From assembly GCA_002633005.1 (NCBI GenBank), contig NMRA01000628.1, positions 108,611 through 164,167 of the forward strand: a DNA stretch of 55,557 nt. The letters run 5' to 3'. The notes beneath the pieces are model-generated. The model was not told the DNA's origin. It saw only the letters and a list, made by a program, of their open reading frames with translations, and ran no database searches. Both the position numbers and the translations under genes were made by a program. The stretch comes from Phoronis australis. Its lineage: Eukaryota > Phoronida > Phoronidae. This document shows, in pieces, positions 32,362 through 44,665 of the stretch (position 1 is its first letter; every line of letters begins with the position of its first letter).

Positions 32362-32646
32362 GTGAGGAAGGTGAGAAACGACGCAGCGACGTCAGTGGTT
32401 CTTCTGCAGATTGAGTGCCGCTATGGTGTGATGTATCGTTCCCCGCTTGTGCGAATTATGAAGCTGCGAGGAAAGCGGGTACCCGGTATATCATTTTTCC
32501 GATTTCTTCGAAAGCCGATAATGCTTCGGAAGTGGCTCGCGGTAGTGAAGAATGAAAAGTATTCCGTTAATAATACCAAGTATAGGGAGACCATGAAACT
32601 TCGCCGTGTCTGTCAGCGGCCTGCATTTCGTCGGATCGATTATTGA
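32362..32646 (+). pseudogene. Degenerate THAP-type zinc finger fragment (low confidence)
   Basis: The frame contains PGISFFRFLRKPIMLRKWL followed after about 30 residues by RRVCQRPAF. THAP domains have the order S-F/Y-x-F-P-x-x-P-x-x-R-x-x-W and a later V/I-C-x-x-H-F. The Pro after F and the last Cys/His pair are not intact, so this would be a decayed copy, possibly from a P-element-like transposon or a host THAP gene. No start context or partner exons seen. Confidence 0.3.
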
Positions 32647-32934
32647 CCAATTTTGGATTATGGAGAATTGTAGTTGGCCATCAAAACGTAAACAATTACA
32701 ATTAATTCAAGGCGTGAGAACATAACGTTTTATATAACCTGTTTGATGACTGAGTCGTTCGTGAGGCTTCTGTTTGGTACTCTGGGTGAAGGATGTATTC
32801 GCCAGTTCTTTTTCTCAGCCCTCTGAAAAAACTTCGTAAGCACACTTCTGTTTAGATGCGGTGCCAAAATCAGGATGGTCCGTGAGACATCTGCGCTTCT
32901 CCAAGAAGGCGTTTCACCTGCGGAATTTCGTGGC

Positions 32935-32963
32935 AGCAACTCAAAATCCTGGATCCGCCCCTG
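32935..32963 (-). mobile_element. Repeat D terminal fragment
   Basis: Short match to the family end: CAAAATCCTGGATCCGCCCC then TG. Confidence 0.55.
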
Positions 32964-35900
32964 GGAACCATGTATCCATGTGCTCCGTTGTCTGTGCACG
33001 TTCACAGAGCCTCTCTATTATTTATTGATCAGTGTATTCCGGTTCGAACTGACAGTATGTGAAACCTACTAACGATCGACTTGTGAAGTCTTCGTGAGGT
33101 GAGCACTCGTCGGGATTGCGAGTTGCCACGTTGACATTTAGTGCGTTCTGTTTCAAAACGAATTATTCTCACCCTAACCAATGCTTATATAAAACTTAAA
33201 AAAGTCTGTCTCATTAGACACAATTTGTAATGCCTTGGCGTGTTCGTGAGCACAATTTTTTGAGAAGCCAGCAATGAATAAATCACTGCGTCACCAGCTT
33301 TAGATGCAATAAACTAATTGACCGGGCACTGAGGCCGTGAAAGCGCATGCTAATTCAGTGTTTGCTGACAGAAAGCTGTTGTGAAACAATAACTATATCC
33401 TATGGTCAGATTTTAGGGGAATCTTTATTTAGATATTCATATACATTATTCGAATCTTTGTTGCTATACAACTTTTGCCTTGACGGTTCTGTGGAAGAGT
33501 AACCTGACTTCGCCGCCCCCGACGATCGAGCTAGTAAGTAGACTTAGAGGTTCGCGACTAATTCACCAAAATGATGACGTGCACATTTTTTATTTGGCTC
33601 ACTAGTATAGTCTTTTCGTGACTGGAAGTTTAGTTTCCAACTTTGGCTGGTTTATGTTTATGATGTCTTCAGTCCGGCCGCGATTGGCCTGATCGGGTTC
33701 CGAGCCACCAGCGGAGAGTAACAAGTGTTTTGTGTGTTTAAAACCGAAAAAATCGCAAGTCTAAAAGTACAACACGCAGCTTTGTTCTCCTGTGTGTATT
33801 TCACGGACGAATAATTTGAATTTATCACCGAACAGACCCCAAAATTCCGAGACCGACCATGGTAATTTGGCCTACCGAACTTTGTACGCTACGGTACGTT
33901 CAAATACCGAAAAATCCGTAACAGCAAAAGAAAATAAAACGTGTGTTCAATAACTCGATGTATTTGTAAGGGTTTTACATCGAATTTTGATGATTTATTG
34001 TTGTAAAACGATGAATTCAAGCGATAAGCTGACACCTGTAATCATGTTGTGAACTGCTGAACAGACTGCATTCGAACCTCTGACGTCATTGGTTAATTTC
34101 AACACCTCTGCCTGCCGTATGGTGTCAGGTAAAAGAGCTGTACTTGCTGTTGTCGAGTGGAACTACTCGATCTAAATTGATGCAAACTAGGTTGTTTTTT
34201 GGGTGGCATTCTCCTTTAAAGGATTCAGCCGAAATAAATACCGCTGTTGTAAATGTGCTTTCGTGCATAGCATGCCTTTGTTGCAGAACCTTTCTAGAAA
34301 TAACTATGTTGTTGAGGATTTAATCAAGTGTAGCTGATAATTACGACATTACAACTAATCCCTGTTTAGTCCGGCCCTATTGCAGACCATACCAGTTTTC
34401 AAAGGCCTGATATCAATCATTAGTCGACAGGCTCACCTGGTCCGATGTCTCCACACGAACGCCAATATTATCAACCTCGCTGAATGAATACATCAGCGAA
34501 GACAAGAATCAACTAAAGCGTGCTCTGTTTTACTGAAAGGACACGTACCATTTGATGATTCATTTTAATAAGGAGGGTTTGCGTTAAAGTTGACTGATTT
34601 TAATGAAGGTGTAGCCGCCGACAGATCTGAGTATTATAACAGTTGTGTCAATGCCAGTAGCATGACTATAGTTTCGTTATAGTCTGAGTAATAACTGTAC
34701 AACATTTAACGTTAAAAGCTGAATGTCATGAAGTACTGGGAGAATGTATACAACGTAGAAAAGAGCACTGCGATTGGCTTATATGTTGTTTTCCAGAACA
34801 ATTCCGATCATTTCAGCACACAAAATATGGTAATATTCAGAGCATGCGTACAACGTAAAAAATTTTGGTTGTTTGATATGACCTTTATAAAGGGCATGAT
34901 AAGCATGACGGACGCTTCATAATGGAGACTGTACATCGATATTCAAGTTGAGTGAACCACAAACAGCTTCGTTCGTTTTACCCATGCAGACACGTATAAA
35001 AAACACCATTCGTTATCAAAACAACTGTTGTAAGAAATTAATGTCACTGAAAACATTTTTGCGGTGAACAATACACATCGTATGAATAATAAAAGGTGTC
35101 GAATAATGCATTAACTTTTCAGTCGATTTTAATTACATCTTTGTATAATTATGAAATATTGGATTTCACAATAAACATGAGCAATTTAGTGTTGCAAAGT
35201 AGTACTCCATTTAATTGGTAAATGTTCACCAATATACTCGTCTCTCGGGCCTGTTGCATTGCTCAGTGAACATGGTGTAACACAACTTTGGGTTGCATGT
35301 TATATTTTCACGAGACTCACTCAAATTGTTTCCACAGCTGATGATTTCCAGTGTGGTTGCAAAATGCTACCTCAATGGAGGCCAGGGAATGGACTTTGTT
35401 GGCCAGTGGGCCAGAGTTTGACGAAGATCTATTTGTCTGTTGAATTGGTAGCCTTCTGTGGCCTTGGGGGTTGTTTGGTGACGACAGATAATCTAGAGTT
35501 TTGGTGCATGTTCGAAGAAACAGACTGAAGTTCCTTTTTGACACAAGTCTAAGATTTGTCTTAACTTACAAGCTTTGAAACTTCCACATCCGATAAGTAG
35601 AGAAAACTTATGTCAAACACCTAAGTCAAGCTTACGACCTCTTTTTTGATATGGTTTTGAGACAAATTTAAGTTTTATTTTAAAATTTACTAAAGTTTAA
35701 GATTTGTCTTAGCTAAGCCAGTTTTGTTGGAACAGGCCCATGGTCTGCTTTTGTCTTAAAATTTCATTCTGTATTGGCTATGTGCTCTGACAAAACCAAT
35801 CGCATGACATTCCTTGCCTCATAGTATTCTAGAACATCGAAATCATTCTGGTGACCAAAGAAAATTCTTCTGAGGGACTATTCTAAAATTACGAACCCAA

Positions 35901-36890
35901 CAGTAGTGCTTGTACGCATTGTGTGTCACTTGTTGGCTCATTCGGCTGCAATTCATAGCTGAACAGTGACGAAATGCCGCTTTAGCTTCGCAGCATATCT
36001 TAACAAGGACATTTCAGGCAGTTATTCGGACTATGTTAGTTTTCATACATGTATTTCGGTCATGCCTTATCCCTTACGCTTTATCGAGTCTGCGGCCATT
36101 TTAGGAAACCACTGAAGTATACGTGTCAAACGAAAGGTTAATGTCGCTTAAATTGTCGTATTTATGTTGTTGTTCCTAGCACTTGTCACATAAACAATCT
36201 TTTATGGTTATGTTAGAAGATGGGGTAAATCCGGTGGTTTACATGTATCGTGCATCTAAACCAACCAGATTTTGTGGAGTCAGAGTGAATCGTAAAGAAT
36301 ACTTCGTTGTGTTTGCTGTTTTCAAGGATACGTATGTTGTTTGTGAGAAGCGTGCACTTTCAAGCTGCAAAATGTTCATATCGTCTTTGTATTGGCTCAG
36401 TAGCCATCTACTATGTTCTATTTTTAGAGTGGTGATACTTTTTGTATACTTCGAGGGGTCGTACTTGTTATAACTGCGGATTTTTGTTTTGTGATCTGCT
36501 TAATTTCGGAACTTTATCGAAATGTTATTTTGTTCCACTGAATCTGTCATCAGTGGGTGTGCTTGTGCCACCAATGGAATGATCATTCTGACATCGTGGG
36601 TGACTAGAATATGTTAGTGTGACACAGACTAGGAGTCGCTATCGTATAGACTAATTTTCTTGCGAGATCGCGCTAGTGATCACGAGACCGCGCTTGAAAT
36701 CACACAAGCAGCAAATTCCTTCGTCTACGGAACGCAGCTTAGGACTCGTGACCATCAAACTGTAGTCGAGACTAGACTCGAAAACCGACATAATCTGGTC
36801 AATGTTCTAGTGTAGGTCTCGACTAAAGTATAGTCACGTGGTCTCGTGCACAAGGCATTTGAATATTCAAACAAATTTTGAAATGTCTCA
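32964..36890. other. Unassigned intergenic stretch between the two genes
   Basis: Read in all frames; open frames of 60-96 codons here (for example 35259-35528 and 36183-36473) show no domain or splice context I can defend. Multiple short AT-rich tracts. Confidence 0.45.
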
Positions 36891-36893
36891 ATC

Positions 36894-36899
36894 TTTATT
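36894..36899 (-). terminator. Candidate polyadenylation signal of the acidic secreted protein gene
   Basis: TTTATT on the + strand is AATAAA on the - strand, about 270 nt past the stop at 37168. The first canonical hexamer I noticed downstream. Confidence 0.45.
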
Positions 36900-37167
36900 G
36901 CATAGGCAAAGGAGTTGAAGTCGGTTGTTTCTTTTGCATACAAGTCCTTTTTTTCTTTCTACGAAACGCTGCAAAAATCTCAATAAAAATTGACGTAGCC
37001 CCTAGGCATCGAACCTACGTTCAAAGTATTGCCGATGTCCCTATCGCTTTTTACGTTTTGCCGAATAAGTTGTTTTAAACAATCCCATCACCAGACTTTA
37101 GTTGCTGTTAAAGCATTATGGTGGTATATTTCTATTTATGGTAGATTTCCAGAACGCCTTATTCCTC

Positions 37168-37524
37168 TCAGTTAAGTTTGACCTTTTCGAGCTCCTTCAA
37201 GATGCTGCTTAGTTTTTGCTTCAGTACCTTCTTTTCTTCTTCCTCGCTTGCCTCTTTTGTTGGAGCCTCTTCTTTCTCTTGAACCTTCTCCTCCGTAACT
37301 GGAGCCGCCTCCTTTTCTTCAACACTACTCTTCGAAGCCGTGGATCCTTCTTCCGCCTCTTCTTTCTCTTTCTTCTCAGCGGGCTCCTTTTCTTCCGTTC
37401 CCTGCGCTTCTACTGAGCCTTCTTCCTCATTTTCTTTCTTGTCAGCCTCCTGTGTCTTCTCGTCAGTTTTCGCCAAATCTTGAAGTGAAGACTCCTCAAT
37501 GCTGTCTTCTTCCTGGCTTTGCTC
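37168..37524 (-). CDS. Acidic secreted protein exon 5 and stop
   Basis: Encodes residues 189-306, starting EQSQEEDSIEESS, then KE/EK-rich sequence with KK pairs that could serve as convertase sites, and a C-terminal amphipathic helix. Acceptor ATATTCCAG. Confidence 0.88.
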   Translation of the reverse strand, partial: EQSQEEDSIEESSLQDLAKTDEKTQEADKKENEEEGSVEAQGTEEKEPAEKKEKEEAEEGSTASKSSVEEKEAAPVTEEKVQEKEEAPTKEASEEEEKKVLKQKLSSILKELEKVKLN

Positions 37525-40500
37525 CTGGAATATATTGCAAGTCGATAAGTTTATGGTCACAACCAAAGGGAATATGCTCACACTACGTTTCAGCTGTCCG
37601 AAGTACGGTTGTCCGTCGAATTTTTCACAACTTGGAAAGCTGCTTTCGCCGTCACAACAAAAATGTATTTGCCAAACTTCATTCAAAACCGTCAAAGTAG
37701 CATGAAGGTACAGTGGAAAACCTAAAACCTAAAACTGTATTACGGATCTGAAATTGGTTGTCATCACCTTCATCGGAACACATTTAAGTCTCACTATGCT
37801 CTGCAAGGGGTAAAGGAGACACAGCCGCGGACGCCAGACGCCCAGACAGAGATGACGGCAATATGCACATAATACAAACGCAGGGTGTTAACAGTTTGTG
37901 TTAGCAAAATGATACATGTATCCACAGGCTGCTCCATACACAGGCACGTGTCGCTACAAGGTAAGGATGAATATTCTGGACATACCTTTTCTATAGGCTG
38001 TGGCTGTTCCTCCATATTTTCCGCTTCTGTAAAAGGCAGGCCAAGATAAAGTGTGTTGATTCTACCAGCGAGTTTACGCTTAGCATTTTACTATCTAAAA
38101 ACTGACAATATTTTCAAATGCAATCTTGGTTAACTGGGTTAAATAAATTGGGCGCGTAGTCTTGCCTTTTTGGGTCCAGAATCGAAAGCTATAAACCGCC
38201 AAAAACAGCAGACACCTATAGATGTAGCAAGAATATCCTTTAGAACTGAATACGCTACAGTGTATCTCACTCTGCATGCTCCATGTGCGTCCCCGGCTTG
38301 CAATCATAAATTTCCAAATTTACGTCAACTGAATGGTTCTATTTTTAAAGAAAATGATAAATTGCTATACCGAGTCGTCTCGGGACAACAACATCTGGGC
38401 TGCCTCTTGCCAAGCCCAAGAAAATTGTCACGCATAAACGATTCGTTGATTTGATACCAACAAGAGTTTGAGTACAAATTCTAAACTGGGACATTATACA
38501 GTAGGAATTCGTAGTTAAAATTCTCTTTCGTAGTTAAAATTCTCTCAACCGTGCAATTATTGTTTCGCATAGAGTTCACGTTTCGTGCATTGTGCATGTT
38601 GACAGTCTACGAAATAGGATTATGTCTAAACGTTCCGTGCAGAGGAGAAACGGGGGTTGGTGAATAGTCCGAATAGTCGCAAGTACGAACTCAAATGTTG
38701 CACATTCTATTCCAATGCTGACTCTATAGTCCAAATAATCTATAGTCTGAAGTGATAATAGCTGGAAGGGTCTGTAGTCGGAATGGTCTACAAGCAAAAC
38801 CGCATTTACTTCGGATTAACAAAACCTTCAGGTCATAGAAATTTTGGTATGGATAACTTTACAGCCCAATGAGCTCGTGTATTGGATCCATAGTACGAGA
38901 GATCCAAGCGTCAAGAGTTGTTCAAAAATACCTTTCGGACTAACAACTCCCCAGATTAACAAACCAGGCTGTAAATTTTGACCAAGCAAATTTGTGTAGG
39001 TTTGAGAAAATATTCTTCCTACACCTAAGACCACGGATGCTTGTCTGTCTAATCTTAACCAAAGCTCCAGTCGGTTTTTGACAATTTTCCAGTAATGAGG
39101 CCTACAAATTCCTTAGCCACTCGAACGGTCGCTTCTTTGTCCAAACTACCCTCTGATTTGCCATGCAAATTATCTGACGAAACCAACGATTCGTCCTACT
39201 TCCACATTATGAGTTATCGTTCCTCCCAATCCCTGTACGTTTCCAACAGTTAACCTGGCGCCTTCACTAGTGTCTCTACTTCACCGTTCTATACTTACCC
39301 TCAATGGACTCCTTCTTGCTGAACTCTTTTTCTTCAGGTTGATCTTCACCCGTCATCTCTTTGTATATCATGTCAGCCAAAAAGTTGCTCTCTTCCTCTT
39401 CCCGCTCCTGCATGTCTGTGCCATCTTCAGGAGTGTCGCTAATTAAATCCTCATCGTAGACCCTTTCCTCCTCATCAACGTTCTCATCGTTCATAGATTG
39501 GTCCTCGAAGCTTCTATCATCTGCATTTAAATACCCGTCGTCCATGTTCTCGTCTTCTTCTTCTTCACTCATCTCCTTCTCGTTCTCATCCAAGGGTTCC
39601 TCATCCTCTTCGTCAAAATCGTTTTCGTCATATTCGCCTCGTTCTTGAAGGACTTCTCCTTCTTCGTCGCTCCAGTCTTTGTCAACATCTTGTTCACGCT
39701 GGTTCAGTAACTGAAAACGCCACAAGACAGTTACCTGTTATTACAAATCCGTCGTTGACGCTATTAATGACCAGAACGTGATGCATTTTAAGACTTTATT
39801 GGGAGACAGGTGCTTGTTGAGGTAATGATCTGGAAATTCAGCAAGCTAACGTCTCTAGTCGTTGTCAACATTTTGTGTGTTGTTATCTATACATGTACGT
39901 CTAAACTTGGGCATGTGGGTCCTACTGCCAATCCTTGCCGACTCCGTACCTTTCAGTTTCGACGAAACTGCACCCCCCACACCTCGTGTTCCTGGCATAA
40001 TCGCGTGTAACTACATAAACCTCTTTAATTCAATTGCAAAGTAAGCATCGATCACGCTTTTTTAATAAAAGTATTTGCACGAGTTAGTAAAGGATAAGAC
40101 CTTTTTCCTGATAGTACACATTGCTGGAATTTTGGGATGCAGCCTATATTTCGAAAGGATAGTACAGTATGTAATTAATCTTTGGCTTGAATTATGAACA
40201 CAGGCAGATCAAATTCTGTTGAATCAAAGGTCTAAATTGGTTAGCAGTGAAAAGGGTGATGGGCCATGCTACAGTTTTTACCCCTTCATTGTCTGTCTAA
40301 TTTGCTATGAAATTGACCGTTTATGGTCAGATATTTGTGGAATATCTCCAATTGATACTGGAACATAGACAGAATGAAACCAACCAATGCCGACGTCCAG
40401 AAAACTTAAAACCATCACTTTCAGCCGAGGAACATCTATATCCCACAATTCTCTATCCGTAAAAAGTCCAAACCACATGTCTTTGTTTTGGCAGCGTTTC

Positions 40501-43500
40501 GTGTATTTTTGTCTGCAACTGATGGAACAACTGTGGAAACGCCCAAGTAAACATGAAACAAGAATGAATAGTTAGGTTTCTGGTATAATAGCTGCTGATA
40601 TAACTTTGTGACATCCTCACCTGATCCTCGGATTTCTCGATGGCTGTTTCTTTTGCCGCTTCTGCAAGCAACAGTGAACATGATGGAGAAGTATATTATT
40701 GCAATCTGATGAACAGAATTTGGAAAAAGTAAATCTCGCTTATTGTCCCGGACGCCCATCTGTCAGGCATTCAATTACACGTGACGGTGTCATGTGAAGC
40801 GACAGTGGTCCTCCCTCTACACTAGTAAGGTCCTTTGTATCTCAATGGATAGTGGACAAGGAATAACTATTTCAAACAGTGTTATATATCGATAAATTAG
40901 TTGCAGGCGGTACACGTTGTACCAGACGTGCGCAGGCCGCTTAGTTGGGCCCATTGCGCTGATCACATGAAACTATTTTAAGCTTTATTGGTATGTATTT
41001 AAAACCGAGCTGAGGAGCTAGAGGCCCGATTCAAGGGTCTAGTAGTGTGCCCCAGGGGGACTCGAATCCCCGACTTCAGTAAATGAACAGGACACTTATT
41101 CCAGTAGACCACTCTTCCTGCGCTTGAAAAACAGTGTTACAACTCGAACAATCATTTTTGACACACTTCTATGTACTACGAATGAAACTCGCTTCAAATT
41201 TGAAAAAAAAAATGTAACACTGAGCAGTGGCTTTCTTTATGCTCTTTGGTTGTGCTCGACTGGATCCCCACTTTAAGGAATCGACGATTCGGATTGTCAT
41301 TTCTACAATCATTTTCTACATTAATTGTATTTTTTTTATTAATTTTCTACATTATTTTTATTTCTACATTCATTTTCTACATTAATTGTAATTTTTTTAT
41401 TAATTTTCTACATTATTTTTATTTCTACAATCATTTTCTACATTACTTGTAATTTTTTTATTAATTTTCTACATAATTTTTATTTCTACATTCATTTTCT
41501 ACATTAATTGTAATTTTTTATTAATTTTCTACATTATTTTTATTTCTACAATCATTTTCTACATTACTTGTATTTTTTTTATTAATTTTCTACATAATTT
41601 TTATTTCTACAATCATTTTCTACATTTCTTGTAATTTTTTATTAATTTTCTACATTATTTTTATTTCTACAATCATTTCCAACATTAATTGTATTTTTTT
41701 ATTAATTTTCTACTTTATTTTTATTTCTACATTCATTTTCTACATTACTTGTATTTGTATATTTATATTCTTTTTCTACAACATTCACATTCTGTACAAT
41801 CATTTATTACATCATTTTTCATTGCATTTCTGAATTCATTTTCTTCATTATTTGTAGTTGTACATTCATTTTCTACAGTACTTGCATTTGTACATTCCTT
41901 TTCTACATTATTTGTATTTCTAAGGTTATTTTCTCTTTTTGTATCTCCGTTCATTTTCTTCAATAGTTTCATTTCTAAGCTTATTCTCTGCATTTTCATT
42001 GTTTACATTTTTGTATCTCTCCACTAGTTTTCTATCTTATTTGTATTTCTACGTTCATTTTTCCCATTATTTTCTCCTTCTTATATTTTTACTTTCACTT
42101 CCTACATTATTGATATTTCGACATCCATTTTCTACGTTATTTGTATTAGTTCCAGCCTATTGCATTCCCTTTGGTCCTTCCGGGGCCATTGTAAAAAGGA
42201 CATATACATGCTTTCTTAACTCTCAAAACGAAAGAATTCCCAACAGTAGCTGTCTGATCAGTAAAACAGTCCTGAGTGTTTTCACAGATTAGTGACTGTT
42301 GGAGTAGCGCAATGTCTTTAGTGCAGGTGTTTAATTATGGGTGTAACTGTTAACATGAAACTTTAGTCAGGGTTATAGTCGTGCAATCGTTTTGTAATGA
42401 ATAATTAACCATATGTTCCAGCGGACGCTTTTAAAAAATCATACTTTCATAGATCGAACTGTTGAATCGATATGAATATGGCGCCCACCGTATATGCCAC
42501 CATTTTGTCTTCTTATTTGCAGTCATGAAGCTCGGGGACAATCCAAGAATGTCCGTGGGATTACAGCGATTCCCAGTCCACGCGAATCTATCCCATTTTT
42601 GTTTGAATGACAAAAATACTTGCATTTTATAAAATTGAACTGCTGCCTTTTGAAAGTAAAAATTTTGATGGTTCCTCTTCAATCGCTTGTTGTCTATGGA
42701 GACATGAAAGGGAGACCGTCACGATTCAAAATTTATTTGTTCACCATCGCGATGACTGCACCTTTTTGATCTTTGAACCCCCGAAGCAATATTTGTTCTC
42801 AAATGTGCATCAATTTATGCCGACTACAAAAAAGAATATTTATAAAAAAGAATATTTATGCAGTCTAGTCACGCCAAAATCTTGGCCGTGCCAACAGAAT
42901 ATGTCGTGACTTCCCTAAGGCAGTGTTCAGGTACTTATGAATATGGCAATTTGACGACTTGAAAAGACATAGTGTCTACGTTAATCAGAAACAAGTGACA
43001 TAAATCAAAGCTTTCAGGTCGCCGGTCTATATAGTTAATGCAAACACTGCACTTACACACGCGCCGACAAATGCAACCCAGTCAAGTGCACGTAGATGTA
43101 CTTCGAAATGTTTTCAATTTTGGTTAAAGATAACCTTTCCGCTTCAGCCCAAATACATGTATTGCCTATTCAATACATTTTAAATATTTTCAAGCTCAAA
43201 TGAATTTGATATTATTTTTTGTTTAATTTTTACTTCTAGTGCTGCACCACCACATAAAATGGCCGCCGTAGTGAGTGACAGCTGACCCATGTATTGGGAG
43301 TTCTTTCTCAACTGCCGCCATAATGTAATGAGGTTTCCACGGAAATCCCGCCTACTTAAAAGAACATTAAATCCCTAAAACTTTATCTAAAGATAATTGT
43401 TGCACGGTGCTTAAAAATGTGTTAACTCAGCTTAATGATCATAAAACGTTTATTTGAAGCTACTTATCTTTTATGAAAAAAATAAAACACCAGACTGTAT

Positions 43501-43893
43501 CCAAATTGTCGAGCTTTAGTTGTGCAGTGTATTAATGAATTTACATATTGTCAAATTCGAAGGATTTTTAATACGAGATTGCCGGTCTGCAAAAGGTTAG
43601 GGAATCATACTACATCTACTTCTGTTGCTATTTTGGTTTGTTCCAACAAACTACTATTACCTGATATTTTTAATTCTATAATAATGATGATGATGATAAT
43701 AAAAACGCTATTGATAAGATAATTATATGGCATCATTATCACTATTATATTAATATTACTTTGAGCCTCACCACGAGATGGCAGTGGCAACCTTGATGTT
43801 TTCGCTGTTGTTGCTATACTTACGGGATATGTCTGATGGTCGTGCAGCGACAAGGGCAAAGCACACCAGAGCTAGTAAGGCAAAAGTCTTCAT
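37168..43893 (-). CDS. Secreted, highly acidic Glu/Asp-rich protein, five coding exons, family unknown
   Basis: Coding exons on the minus strand: 43824-43893, 40621-40661, 39299-39710, 37986-38026, 37168-37524, giving 921 nt (306 codons plus stop). Intron phases are 1, 0, 1, 0; donors are GTAAGT, GTGAGG, GTAAGT and GTATGT. Residues 1-17 form a signal peptide (MKTFALLALVCFALVAA). The mature chain has no cysteine and no other membrane segment. Residues 38-175 are dense in Asp/Glu with tyrosines in acidic settings (sulfation-like) and several S-x-E sites (secretory-kinase-like). Residues 189-306 are Glu/Lys-rich and end in an amphipathic helix (LKQKLSSILKELEKVKLN). Candidates are a granin-like cargo or an acidic matrix protein, but the chromogranin disulfide loop is absent. 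I cannot name it. Confidence 0.8.
37797..37870 (-). mobile_element. pearl/DINE-like terminal fragment in intron 4 of the acidic protein gene
   Basis: Reverse match to the head block: CTGCAAGGGGTAAAGGAGA, GACGCCAGACGCCCAGACAG and AGATGACGGCAATATGC. Confidence 0.6.
37986..38026 (-). CDS. Acidic secreted protein exon 4 (41 nt)
   Basis: Encodes EAENMEEQPQPIEK. Acceptor CCTTTTACAG, donor GTATGT. Likely paralogue of exon 2 within the same gene. Confidence 0.75.
39299..39710 (-). CDS. Acidic secreted protein exon 3 (acidic core)
   Basis: Encodes residues 38-175, starting LLNQREQDVDKDWSDEEGE, with long runs of Glu/Asp and a less acidic SNFLADMIYKEM segment near the end. Acceptor GCGTTTTCAG, donor GTAAGT. 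Confidence 0.85.
40621..40661 (-). CDS. Acidic secreted protein exon 2 (41 nt)
   Basis: Encodes QAAKETAIEKSEDQ. Acceptor TTGCTTGCAG, donor GTGAGG. Same length (41 nt), same entry and exit phase and same first bases (AAGCGG) as exon 4, which points to exon duplication. Confidence 0.75.
41047..41123 (-). mobile_element. tRNA-like sequence (SINE head or tRNA pseudogene)
   Basis: Minus strand A box GTGGTCTACTGG (41101-41112) and B box GGGATTCGAGTCCCC (41056-41070) with a good T-arm. The anticodon and acceptor arms do not pair well, so I do not call a functional tRNA. Confidence 0.5.
41296..42150. repeat. AT-rich minisatellite, 61-bp period
   Basis: About eight head-to-tail units with the TTGTA word at 41324, 41385, 41446, 41507, 41567, 41628, 41688 and 41748, a period of 60-61 bp. 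Unit words: TTTTCTACATTA, TTTATTTCTAC and AATTGTAATTTTTTTATT. Degenerate TTTTCTAC/TTTGTATTTC words continue to about 42150. Lies in intron 1 of the acidic protein gene. The 112-codon frame across it is a by-product of the repeat. Confidence 0.9.
43824..43893 (-). CDS. Acidic secreted protein exon 1, signal peptide
   Basis: Encodes residues 1-24: Lys then a hydrophobic core and a likely cut after ALVAA. Donor GTAAGT at 43818-43823. TTTGGCAG lies directly before the ATG after a pyrimidine-rich tract, so the ATG may be one base into an exon with an upstream non-coding exon further right. Confidence 0.85.
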
Positions 43894-44329
43894 TCTGCCA
43901 AAGTAAAGAAAATAAAACTAAATTTGTACCAAGGGCGCACGAATCAAACAACAGTGAATTGGTGCACACTGAATAACCCCACGCCATTGCCGTTGAAAAG
44001 TTTCCTTGATTGGAAGGGGTGTCACAGAACAAATGTGAAATTAAAGCCACTGGGTCGACCACATTAGACGGCCTCCAAGCGGTGGGGCCACATTTTTACC
44101 TCTCTCCCTATCCCTTCACATTCGTGCAGTATCCACCCCTCCCCCGTACGTGCATTTAAAGCCTCTAAACTACTGTAACTCGCAGTGACAGTCAATTGAA
44201 TGTACTTGGTTTTAAGCAACAATGACTTGTCGTTTTTTTTCAATACCAGACATCACTTCAAACTCTTCGTGTGAGACTTCATGCACGATTTTGGGAATTC
44301 TTTGAGATTGCTTCTTGAGAACATTTACC

Positions 44330-44665
44330 TATGACAAATAGATTACTGCAAATGGCAATTAGATGACGCTGACTGCGTCTAATCCGTCTGAAAATATAAC
44401 AAATGTCGAGATAACCAACATGTATTTGTCAATGTCATGAAAATCTGTCAAAGAACTCTGGTAAAAGTAAACTACTAAAATCGCAAATAGGGGCACTGGT
44501 GTAGTAGGGTCCATTCGAAAGTCTGCGTCCTCCGTCGTCATCTTCGTAGGAACACATCTGCCTACTTACATAAAGATCGTTTAAAGGTTTTTGATGATGA
44601 GCATCGGACGTCCCGACATAGATGACGGCAATTTGAAAACACACATGTGGATATGGGCGCATAAA
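44330..44665 (-). mobile_element. pearl/DINE-like fragment
   Basis: Reverse copy with AGATGACGGCAATTT, GGGCGCATAAAA, the CTTTCGAATGGACCC and GCCCCTATTTGCGATTT core words, and TTTTCATGACATTG. Truncated at both ends. Confidence 0.55.

Noticed and set aside
35259-35528. 89-codon frame between the genes
   Set aside because: No domain, signal peptide or splice context; a minus-strand frame of similar length overlaps it.
36998-37030. tRNA-like B box on the minus strand (AGGTTCGATGCC)
   Set aside because: No credible A box or stems; below the standard of the other tRNA-like heads.
41689-42027. 112-codon open frame with hydrophobic/aromatic repeats
   Set aside because: It is the translation of the AT-rich minisatellite and its degenerate tail.
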